From positions 270,985 to 334,984 of the forward strand of contig BJOX01000302.1 of the NCBI GenBank assembly GCA_009731375.1: a stretch of DNA of 64,000 nt, read 5' to 3'. Within the stretch, counting starts at the first letter, position 1; each line of letters starts with the position of its first letter. The DNA is from Paulinella micropora. Its lineage: Eukaryota; Cercozoa; Imbricatea; Euglyphida. Shown here in pieces: positions 8,242 to 16,030 of the stretch. The notes below the pieces were generated by a model, which searched no databases, was not told the origin of the DNA, and was given only the letters and a program-made list of their open reading frames with translations. The position numbers and the translations under genes were made by a program.

Positions 8242-10335
8242 ATGCTGCCTCTGCCCCGGCAGTGGTCGTCCACGGCCGGCGACCGGGCCAACGTCCCCGC
8301 CGCCGCGCCACCCGCGCCTACACCCCTCGAGCAAGGCTGGGAGAGCCTCTTGCGGTGTGTCGTGGAGGAGCAGGGTTGGTCCCAGCCGCAGGCGCACAAG
8401 CTCCAGTACTACCTGAACAGCGGCAGCCTCGAGACCGGCGGCCTGCAGGTGTGGAAGACCCTGGTCACTACCTTTGGCCAGCGGCGCGAAAATGAGGCGC
8501 TGCTCTATTGCCTGCGCGCCGCGCGGGCCAAGGTGCGAGACGCCATCGGCCTGCTGCGCGAGTGGAGCCAGGAAAAGCTGGCCGAGTGGGACGGCGCGGT
8601 GGCGCTGGGGACAGAGCTGGGGCTGGAGGTGGTCCGCGGGCAGTACCTCCCGGCCGCACGCCAGCACCTTGAACACTTCGTCGGGGGGGCGCCCGCGTCC
8701 GAGCTGGCGAGGATGGCCTGTGCGCAAGCGGCGCCCGAAGTTTTCCTCGAGCTGCTCCAGGGCCCGGACACGGAGGTGGCCGCCTCGGGCGGCCGGCTGC
8801 TGGCGCGGGTTAGGCTCAACAGCCTGTCGCCCATGGCGTTCGCCCTGGCCTGGGTGCGGGTGCTGGCGGTGGCGACGCAGCTGTGGGCCAGGGTCCTGGC
8901 CAAGTCCGCCTCGGAGCGCGCCCTGCGCTCCCTGCTGGCGGCCCTGCGGGCCCGGTGCGGCGCGGCCAGGAGGCGGGCCCAGCTGAGGTTCCCCCTGGAG
9001 CTGCTCCTGGCGGACCTGCTGAGTGAATTGCGCGTGCCCCTGGCCGAGCCGACCGTGGCCGACGCTCGCCGGATCATTGTCATCCTGCGGGCCGCCCTGC
9101 TCCAGTCGCACCCCGACGACTTCCGGTCGGTCTTCCTGGGCGCCGGTAGTCTGCTGCACTCCCGCAGCCTGGTGTGGCCCGTGGCGGCGGTCTTGTTCAG
9201 GTCCCCCCTGCTCCTGCACGCCTTCCTGGGGCTGGGCACCCCCGTGTACCAGCCGCCCCTGCCCTGCGAACTGCGGAGCCAGACGGCGCTGGAGGTACTC
9301 TGCACGGGCCTGTGCGCCGAATACCCCCGCGTCAAGATGGCGAGCGAGGACTTTGCCTGTGTGTGGCTGATGCTCGACGTCCTGGCCCACTACGGCGCGG
9401 ACCCCGAGTGCGAGTGGCTCAGCGCACCAGACTCGTACGCGGCCCAGTGCATGGGCGCCCAGTGGTGGCAGCTCAAGGCCCGGCTGCGGGCCCGGGGGCT
9501 CCCCAGCCCGTCGTCGGCCGTGGCCCTGCTGCGGGCCATCGAATGCGCCGCCCGCACCATCGTCGACGAGGCGCCGGCCGCGGACGCCGAGCCCCCGGCC
9601 GCGGACGACGGGCCCCCGGCCGCGGCCCCGGCGCCACCCCCCGCCGTAGCGGCGGCGGCCCCGGAGCCGCTGGGACCCCTGCTGCGCCGTGACCAGGCGT
9701 ACCTCACGCCGTCCCGGGCCCGGCCGGCCAGCCCGTCGGGCCCGGCCCTAGGCGTGCTGCTGGAGGCGGGGGCCGGGCGGGCCTGGCCGCAGGGCCCGGC
9801 CGGCGCTGGCGGGGCCGGCGGCCGGCAGCGACCGGTACAGCCGGCGACAGCGGCACCGGCACCCCCCCCGGCGCCGTCGTCCGTGGGCGGCGGCGTCCCC
9901 AGCCCGCTGCGGCCGCTGCTAGAGAGGGGCAAGCGGCTGCGGGCCTGCCACAAGCGGCTGGCCCGCGAACGGAAGCGACTACAGTCCGAGGTGGACCGGC
10001 TGGCCGCCCAGCACGAGGCGCTCGGCGCTCGTGGCCGGGCGCTCCGGGCCGAACAGGCGGAATTGCTGGGCGCCGTCCAGGGCCTGCGGAGGGCGCGGCT
10101 CGGGCTGGCCGCCGAGGTCGCGGCCGCGCAAGCCGAGCTCCGGCGGCTGCGCCAGGCCGCCGAGCAGGAAGAGCCCACGCGCGCACGGACCTGTGACATC
10201 TGCGAGGAAGGCCCCCGGCCCCTCGTCGTGTTCGTGCCTTGCGGCCACGCCCGCGCGTGTGGCGAGTGTGCGGCGGCCATGCCCCGCTGTCCGTTCTGCC
10301 GGCGGGACATCCAGACCCTGGTGGTGCCGATCTAG
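8242..10335 (+). CDS. C-terminal RING finger protein, 697 aa (probable E3 ubiquitin ligase)
   Basis: Residues about 651-690 form a C3HC4 RING: CDIC, then CGHARACGEC, then CPFC, ending a few residues later in LVVPI. This is the arrangement of the C-terminal RING of IAP-type and related ligases, which recruits an E2 enzyme. It is preceded by an Arg/Ala/Leu-rich heptad region (about residues 560-645) that should form a coiled coil, and before that by a disordered Ala/Pro-rich linker (about 440-555). The first 430 residues are helical and unrecognised. No BIR domain is present, so it should not be named an IAP. It probably acts in the host cytoplasm or nucleus. The start ATG follows a long non-coding stretch, and the gene is followed by ATTAAA at 10387. 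Confidence 0.85.
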   Translation: MLPLPRQWSSTAGDRANVPAAAPPAPTPLEQGWESLLRCVVEEQGWSQPQAHKLQYYLNSGSLETGGLQVWKTLVTTFGQRRENEALLYCLRAARAKVRDAIGLLREWSQEKLAEWDGAVALGTELGLEVVRGQYLPAARQHLEHFVGGAPASELARMACAQAAPEVFLELLQGPDTEVAASGGRLLARVRLNSLSPMAFALAWVRVLAVATQLWARVLAKSASERALRSLLAALRARCGAARRRAQLRFPLELLLADLLSELRVPLAEPTVADARRIIVILRAALLQSHPDDFRSVFLGAGSLLHSRSLVWPVAAVLFRSPLLLHAFLGLGTPVYQPPLPCELRSQTALEVLCTGLCAEYPRVKMASEDFACVWLMLDVLAHYGADPECEWLSAPDSYAAQCMGAQWWQLKARLRARGLPSPSSAVALLRAIECAARTIVDEAPAADAEPPAADDGPPAAAPAPPPAVAAAAPEPLGPLLRRDQAYLTPSRARPASPSGPALGVLLEAGAGRAWPQGPAGAGGAGGRQRPVQPATAAPAPPPAPSSVGGGVPSPLRPLLERGKRLRACHKRLARERKRLQSEVDRLAAQHEALGARGRALRAEQAELLGAVQGLRRARLGLAAEVAAAQAELRRLRQAAEQEEPTRARTCDICEEGPRPLVVFVPCGHARACGECAAAMPRCPFCRRDIQTLVVPI

Positions 10336-10386
10336 GCGGGCCCGGGGCGTGCGCCCGCGTCCGGCGCGTGGCGCCGGGTACCTCTC

Positions 10387-10392
10387 ATTAAA
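10387..10392 (+). terminator. ATTAAA 3'-end signal after the RING gene
   Basis: It lies about 50 bp after the stop, within an A-rich tract. The same hexamer recurs after many genes of the block. Confidence 0.5.
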
Positions 10393-10400
10393 AAAAGATT

Positions 10401-10718
10401 CTAAGCTGGCCTGGGTCCGGCGGTTCTGCGCGGTCCGGGGGGGGGGGTTNNNNNNNNNNCGGGGGGGTCTGCCGAAGTCAGGTCCAATTCATTCAGGAGA
10501 CGACCGCCCCGGCCAAGCCGTGTGGCCCAAGCCATGTCCTCGCGCGAGTAGGACAGGCTCGGGTACACAGCCGCCAGTGCCGGCCGAGACCCACCGTCGA
10601 GGTAAGTCTTGACCTCTGCGGCGACCTGAGACATCGCTGGGCCCAGCTGATCAGGGGCGGGCTGTGAATGTTTCCGCTTGTCCCTGGCCTGGCCGCAGAC
10701 CGCACACGTGCGTGGCAT
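10401..10718 (-). CDS. Small CxxC protein, C-terminus lost in a gap
   Basis: The ATG at 10718 opens a frame with ordinary, non-repetitive composition (a CAVCG motif at residues 5-9, then helical segments) that runs into the N10 gap at 10450-10459. Only about 86 residues are readable, and the frame after the gap is uncertain. The single CxxC near the N-terminus could be half of a zinc site or a redox motif. It converges on the RING gene upstream. It could be a fragment of a larger gene. Confidence 0.4.
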   Translation of the reverse strand: MPRTCAVCGQARDKRKHSQPAPDQLGPAMSQVAAEVKTYLDGGSRPALAAVYPSLSYSREDMAWATRLGRGGRLLNELDLTSADPPXXXXTPPPGPRRTAGPRPA

Positions 10719-11855
10719 GGCCGGCCTAGATCTTGATCACTTGTTTACTTCCCAGGACGGAGGCGCCGGGTAGTAGTAGAGAGGAAGAGAAGGAGAGGGG
10801 AGGGGGAAAGGNNNNNNNNNNNNNNNNNNNNNNNNNNNNNNNNNNNNNNNNNNNNNNNNNNNNNNNNNNNNNNNNNNNNNNNNNNNNNNNNNNNNNNNNN
10901 NNNNNNNNNNNNNNNNNNNNNNNNNNNNNNNNNNNNNNNNNNNNNNNNNNNNNNNNNNNNNNNNNNNNNNNNNNNNNNNNNNNNNNNNNNNNNNNNNNNN
11001 NNNNNNNNNNNNNNNNNNNNNNNNNNNNNNNNNNNNNNNNNNNNNNNNNNNNNNNNNNNNNNNNNNNNNNNNNNNNNNNNNNNNNNNNNNNNNNNNNNNN
11101 NNNNNNNNNNNNNNNNNNNNNNNNNNNNNNNNNNNNNNNNNNNNNNNNNNNNNNNNNNNNNNNNNNNNNNNNNNNNNNNNNNNNNNNNNNNNNNNNNNNN
11201 NNNNNNNNNNNNNNNNNNNNNNNNNNNNNNNNNNNNNNNNNNNNNNNNNNNNNNNNNNNNNNNNNNNNNNNNNNNNNNNNNNNNNNNNNNNNNNNNNNNN
11301 NNNNNNNNNNNNNNNNNNNNNNNNNNNNNNNNNNNNNNNNNNNNNNNNNNNNNNNNNNNNNNNNNNNNNNNNNNNNNNNNNNNNNNNNNNNNNNNNNNNN
11401 NNNNNNNNNNNNNNNNNNNNNNNNNNNNNNNNNNNNNNNNNNNNNNNNNNNNNNNNNNNNNNNNNNNNNNNNNNNNNNNNNNNNNNNNNNNNNNNNNNNN
11501 NNNNNNNNNNNNNNNNNNNNNNNNNNNNNNNNNNNNNNNNNNNNNNNNNNNNNNNNNNNNNNNNNNNNNNNNNNNNNNNNNNNNNNNNNNNNNNNNNNNN
11601 NNNNNNNNNNNNNNNNNNNNNNNNNNNNNNNNNNNNNNNNNNNNNNNNNGGGGGGGGCAGGCTAAAAACCTGGTGCGAGTGTAGAGGGGGGGAAGGCACG
11701 GCCCACCCCGGTGCAGGGGAAAGGAGGCCTGCGTCGGTGTAGAGAAGGAGAGGACGCAGAAAAAAAGCACGGTGTGCGCCCAGGGTGCCCGGGGGGGGGG
11801 CGGGGCGCTGGTTTTCTCCCGCGCCGGGGGAGGGGCTGGCTAGCGGGCGCAGGCG
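10719..11855. other. Assembly gap with short flanks
   Basis: Bases 10812-11649 are N. The left flank is a purine-rich GGAGAGGGGAGGGG tract and the right flank begins with a G run. No gene is readable in the flanks. Confidence 0.9.
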
Positions 11856-12272
11856 CTAGGGGGCCGCGCTAGTAGACCGCAGCTGCGCCCCGGGGTGGCT
11901 TGTCTTGTCTCGCGCGGGCGTGGCCCACCAGGGTACGCGGGACGGGCCCTGCACGGCCCCGGCCGGGGGCGCGGTGGTGGCCGGCGCGGCGGGCCGGGGC
12001 CCGCGCCACCCGCGCCGTGCGGGGCCCGGCCGCCCGGTTATACAAGCGGCCAGGCATTTCGAGAGGCAGACGTGCGGCCGCGTGAGCAGCCCACACTCGA
12101 AACACACGTCGGCAAAGCACGCCTTGTGCGAGCACAGGTACAGCTCCGCGCGCTGGCACTGCGGGCACACCTGTAGCGCCGAGGCCAGCACCACACAGGC
12201 CCCCGTGCACTCGGCGCACTGCACTTGTCGGGTCTGCCCCGTGGCGCTCCCTGTCGGGTCCGCCGCCGACAT
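11856..12272 (-). CDS. Cys-rich probable zinc-binding protein, 138 aa
   Basis: Residues about 18-72 contain many Cys pairs (CAEC, CPQC, CSHKAC, CFEC, then C-x3-C) spaced as in treble-clef or cross-brace zinc fingers. The C-terminal half is Pro/Ala/Arg-rich and probably disordered. I cannot assign it to RING, ZZ or MYND with confidence. ATG 12272 is chosen because the upstream part of the frame is low-complexity. It is transcribed divergently from the secreted protein at 12627, across a short intergenic region with a 40-G run. Confidence 0.6.
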   Translation of the reverse strand: MSAADPTGSATGQTRQVQCAECTGACVVLASALQVCPQCQRAELYLCSHKACFADVCFECGLLTRPHVCLSKCLAACITGRPGPARRGWRGPRPAAPATTAPPAGAVQGPSRVPWWATPARDKTSHPGAQLRSTSAAP

Positions 12273-12503
12273 GAGTAAGAGGTTTCTCGCGCTGGGGTGG
12301 GGGCGAGGGCGCAAGTGCCAGGGCAACGGGAGGGGGGCGGGGGGGGTGGACCCGTGGGGGGGGGCGTCCGTCTGCCCCCCCCCCGGCCACGGGTGCCCGG
12401 CCGTGGGCGCACGGCCCGCGGGGCGGCCAGGCGGCCGCGCTGGGCCCCGTGGTGTGCTGGGGGCGGGCGGACAGCGAGGCGGGGGGGGGGGCGNNNNNNN
12501 NNN

Positions 12504-12544
<41 letters not shown>

Positions 12545-12626
12545 GGGTGCCCCCCCCCTCCCTCCCGTTCCGGACGTTTTTGGCCTGCCCTCCGCGAGCT
12601 GCACCCGCAAGAAAAAACAGCAGGAA
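12273..12626. promoter_or_regulatory. Divergent intergenic region with a 40-base poly-G tract
   Basis: It lies between two divergently transcribed genes and so should hold both promoters. It contains an interrupted G tract at 12481-12493, an N10 gap at 12494-12503, and an uninterrupted run of 40 G at 12504-12543. I see no TATA-like element. The true length of the G tract is probably unresolved. Confidence 0.5.
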
Positions 12627-14357
12627 ATGGGAGGGGCCCGGACATCACTGGTCATGGCCCAAGCAATCCTAGCCTTCTGGCCGTGGTTGCTGCTGGTCGT
12701 CGGCTGCGGGGCGCTGTGCCCGTACACACCCGACTGCCAGAGCGTGTGCCCGGCGCACCTGGCCGACTTCAGTAACCCGCACCAAGTGACCGCGGCCCAG
12801 GTGGGCGCGCCCACCGTGGCGGCGCTGCTGGCCCACGTCAACAACCTGAGCGCCCACAGCCAGCCGCTGCCCGACTGCCAGAGCGTGTGCCCGACGCACC
12901 TGGCCAACTTCAGCAACCCGCACCAAGTGACCGCGGCCCAGCTGGGCGCCGCCACCGTGGCCGCGCTGCTGGCCCACGTCAATGCCCTGGACGCGCACAG
13001 CCTGCCGCTCCCGGCCTCCATGCCTAACCAGACGGTGTTTGTGAACGCGAGCCTGAACATGACCAACAGCACGGTCCCCGCACCGCTCGTCGCGTCCGCG
13101 TCCTCCGCGACTGTCACTACCGGCACCACCCTGGCAGGCAGACCTACGCGGGACGGGGACGCGTTCGGGGCTTTCGGGCTCACGTTAAACTTCATGACGG
13201 GAGCAGCGCTGGAAAACCACTGGTCGTCGGCGTCAGTCTGGAACAGGTCGCTGGCCTACTTGTCCAACGCCACGAGGCTGTACTCTGGCGCCAACTACAC
13301 CGGCGAGTGGGTCCGGCTCGACTTTGGACGAGTTGTGCTGCTCCGGCGTTACTACCTCAAGGCAGTTGTGAAAAATATGGGTCTGGGTCCTGCTTTCTAC
13401 GGTGCGCCCACCACTTGGTACGCCGCTACGTCACTCGACGGCGTCGATTGGAGTGTGTGGCACGCACAGACCAGTGCGTACGCGTGGGTGGGCAGCACGG
13501 AGTACTGGTATGCACTGCAGCCCGCCAGCACGGCCACTGCCCGGTACTTGGAGTTGCTGGTGCCGACTATTTTCGTCTCTGCCAATATCTTGAGTAACTT
13601 TCCGACGATGCAGCACCCCTGCCTAATCAAACAAGTACGTTTGGACTGGGACGAAATAGCCTGGCCGTCCGAGCCCACGCGCGTCGTCAACCGGGCCTAC
13701 GTCGACTGGGCTATCGCGCAGACCCAACAGCTGGTGCGCGTGGGCTCGAGCACGATCGCGAGCCGCGGCGGCGTCAACCTGCTGCTGCCAGCGTCACTGC
13801 CCCCCCAGGCGCAGCTGCTACAGCTCGACAGCACGGGGGCTATCGACGCGGCCACCTTCGCGGCCGGCCAGTGGGTGTCCGCGGCTACGCAAAGCTTTAC
13901 CCACGGGGTGGTGGCCGGGCTGCTCTTCAGCGACACGCCGCTCGTGGCCCCGGCCGCGGGGCGCATCACCCAAAACATTATAGCGAATACTAATTATACG
14001 GTGTGGTGCAACGCGTTGGGCCTAACCAGGCGCTGGCTGCTAACCGCGCAGCTCGCGCTGCGAAACACCGCCAACCCGGGCGGCTTTGCGTTTGAGGCAG
14101 GCTTTGGCCTCGTAGGCTCAATCGGCTTGGCTAACCCTGCGCTCTACCAGGGCCCGCGCTGGCTGGGCGCGAGCGCTCGCGGGGACGGCGCCACCGCCTG
14201 GGGGGACGGCGCCTCGCTCAGCCTGGCGGGCGTGCTGGACGTGCAGGCCGGGGGGTGCGTGTGGCTGCAAGTCAATGGCACCACGCAGGGCGGCAACGGC
14301 TACACGACGGCCCCCGGCCAGCAGAGCCTAGTGACCATCACCGAGCTCGCCGCCTAG
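12627..14357 (+). CDS. Secreted fibre-like protein with discoidin-like domain
   Basis: The protein starts with a hydrophobic signal peptide (the alternative ATG at 12654 gives a cleaner signal: AILAFWPWLLLVVGCGA). Two tandem copies of a segment of about 45 residues follow, each with CQSVCP, NPHQVTAAQ and VAALLAHVN. The NPH-x-VT-x-x-Q-x-GA signature is familiar from phage and virus fibre proteins. Residues about 170-350 resemble an F5/8-C (discoidin) galactose-binding fold: WVRLDFG, then TSLDGVDW, then ARYLELLV, then a final KQVRLDW. The last about 150 residues are beta-rich and Gly-rich, like a trimeric jelly-roll head. There are many N-x-S/T sites and no transmembrane segment. It is probably a secreted or virion-surface adhesin. 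Followed by ATTAAA at 14433. Confidence 0.7.
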   Translation: MGGARTSLVMAQAILAFWPWLLLVVGCGALCPYTPDCQSVCPAHLADFSNPHQVTAAQVGAPTVAALLAHVNNLSAHSQPLPDCQSVCPTHLANFSNPHQVTAAQLGAATVAALLAHVNALDAHSLPLPASMPNQTVFVNASLNMTNSTVPAPLVASASSATVTTGTTLAGRPTRDGDAFGAFGLTLNFMTGAALENHWSSASVWNRSLAYLSNATRLYSGANYTGEWVRLDFGRVVLLRRYYLKAVVKNMGLGPAFYGAPTTWYAATSLDGVDWSVWHAQTSAYAWVGSTEYWYALQPASTATARYLELLVPTIFVSANILSNFPTMQHPCLIKQVRLDWDEIAWPSEPTRVVNRAYVDWAIAQTQQLVRVGSSTIASRGGVNLLLPASLPPQAQLLQLDSTGAIDAATFAAGQWVSAATQSFTHGVVAGLLFSDTPLVAPAAGRITQNIIANTNYTVWCNALGLTRRWLLTAQLALRNTANPGGFAFEAGFGLVGSIGLANPALYQGPRWLGASARGDGATAWGDGASLSLAGVLDVQAGGCVWLQVNGTTQGGNGYTTAPGQQSLVTITELAA

Positions 14358-14716
14358 TTCTCGGCCTGCTCAGCGCCGGAAGATGATTGTCCCCCCGGCT
14401 AGCAACCCCCCGGCGCCATCCGTGCCACGGTGATTAAAAATTATTTTCCTACGGCTTGGCAAGACGGCGCCCCCCCCTGGCTTTAATCAGAGCGGCCGAG
14501 CCCCTCGGGGGGCCGGATTCCCGGGCAGGCCGTGGCCTGTGGACACTGCCCGCCCCGGACCTGCGGCCGACAGCTGGTTCTGTTCCCCACGCGACCACTC
14601 CTGGCTTACCCTGGCTAGAACGCTCCGAGCCCCTGCTGGGCGGCCAGCCAGAAATCTGGCTACCAGAGCACGAGCGTCTCTTGGGAACCCAGGAAGCGAG
14701 GACACACCCCCGACAC
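14358..14716. terminator. Convergent 3'-end region
   Basis: ATTAAA on the + strand at 14433-14438 serves the fibre-like gene, and its complement TTTAAT at 14482-14487 serves the minus-strand gene ending at 14717. The remaining sequence shows no gene. Confidence 0.5.
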
Positions 14717-15724
14717 TCATTCTCGAGACTTCACTGGCAGCGTGCTGAGGACACTTAGCAGACCACCCGCTGCCAACAACCTGGTGATGGCTACAGTGTG
14801 GGCTGCACCTGTATAGACTAGCGCGGGCCTCTTGTCTCGCAGCACGCATGCCGCCGCATAGACTTCTAGTACCAAGCTGCGCACCTTGATGTACAAACCG
14901 TAGTCTTGTTCAGTGCCCTTCGCTTCTTGTCGCAGGCTGGCCACGGCCTGACGCAGGCTTGACAGCAGGCCCGCCCGTTCTTCCTCTTTGATCTTGCGCC
15001 AGGCCTCGGCCCAGGCCTCTAGCGAATGTCTGAATTCGTTGCGCGCGACTACCGCTGTCGTGGCCTCGTCGGTCGGAGGGGGGAGGGGGTCCAGGCCCCC
15101 CGTCCATTTCTCCCAAGACGAGAGTATGGCCAGGGATTCCTGCGTAGGGGTAGGAGTCTGCAAGCCAAACGGCAGATTGCCGAAGCTGTGGAAGCAGATG
15201 AATTCTGTGACGCCCGTGATTTGGTACGCTTTGGAAAGGTGCCGAGCGTCGCAAGGTACCAAGCCCGCCTTCTGCGCTCTAGCGAAGCCCCTGGCTAGCC
15301 CTAGGCCCGCCGACGACGATCTGGCCCATTTCCTAACGTGGGCTGCCAGACTACAATGGCCGCCCGGATGGCGTTCCCCCTGGGCAAACTCGGGGCCCGC
15401 TGGCTCCAGTGTCTCGGGTGGCAGCTGTAGGTTGGCATCCGACTGTTCGTAGATCAACGTCCAGCCCTGAGTGCTGTCCAGTCGCGACCAGTCCACCAAC
15501 GCTTGGAACAAGCCGGTGATCTCAGCCCTTTCTTTTTCGCTAAACACTGCCTCATCCTCTCCCACGTGGTGCTCCCCGATAAAAGCTACGCGCGTGAGGT
15601 CTTTCCTTTCGGCCAAGACTACAGACACGATGCCCATTTTAGCGTACGTAGGTTCGTGCTTTCGAAGCAGTCTCTTGATCGTACATTCGCAGCCGGCCCG
15701 CGGCTGGCCGCGGGGGCTCGACAT
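14717..15724 (-). CDS. Possible ChaN/TraB-like protein, 335 aa
   Basis: The protein opens with a basic segment, then VAFIGEHHVGEDE (about residues 46-58), a YEQSD strand, and near the C-terminus LVYTGAAHTVAI (about 306-317). The paired G-E-x-H and G-x-x-H motifs at the two ends resemble the EreA/ChaN and TraB/PrgY-type folds (haem-binding or metal-dependent hydrolase-like), and similar proteins of unknown function occur in large DNA viruses. The middle is helical with a charged coiled segment. No signal peptide is seen. Lower GC and balanced composition indicate a genuine gene. The family assignment is by motif memory only and is weak. Confidence 0.6.
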   Translation of the reverse strand: MSSPRGQPRAGCECTIKRLLRKHEPTYAKMGIVSVVLAERKDLTRVAFIGEHHVGEDEAVFSEKERAEITGLFQALVDWSRLDSTQGWTLIYEQSDANLQLPPETLEPAGPEFAQGERHPGGHCSLAAHVRKWARSSSAGLGLARGFARAQKAGLVPCDARHLSKAYQITGVTEFICFHSFGNLPFGLQTPTPTQESLAILSSWEKWTGGLDPLPPPTDEATTAVVARNEFRHSLEAWAEAWRKIKEEERAGLLSSLRQAVASLRQEAKGTEQDYGLYIKVRSLVLEVYAAACVLRDKRPALVYTGAAHTVAITRLLAAGGLLSVLSTLPVKSRE

Positions 15725-16030
15725 TTCCCTGCTAGGTTCGGGCTCCTTTAATCAGCCAGGAGGCAGCTCTGGGGGGAGGGATTGCCAGGCCCCCCGGCAG
15801 CGGCTTTATTACTACTCTTGAACGCGGCCAGGGTGTCGGGGCCTGTGCGTTTGCTGTCCACTTCTCTCTCCTGCCTCTTTCCTTCCCCCTTTCCCACCTG
15901 GCCCACCACCGACGGGGGGGGAGGGGGTGGGGGGGGGGAGTGGAGGGCCCGGCTAGGTGGCAGCGAGAGGGAGGAGGCGCGGTCCGTTCGCTCGCCCGGG
16001 GTGGGCGGCCGCGCGGGGCCTGCCCCCCTC
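15725..16030. terminator. Intergenic region with minus-strand polyadenylation signals
   Basis: TTTAAT (15747-15752) and TTTATT (15805-15810) are minus-strand ATTAAA and AATAAA, placed downstream of the giant minus-strand gene that ends at 16031. A pyrimidine-rich tract and G runs (15910-15940) fill the rest. Confidence 0.45.

Noticed and set aside
8242-10335. Inhibitor-of-apoptosis (IAP) protein
   Set aside because: The C-terminal RING is similar, but no BIR zinc-binding repeat is visible.
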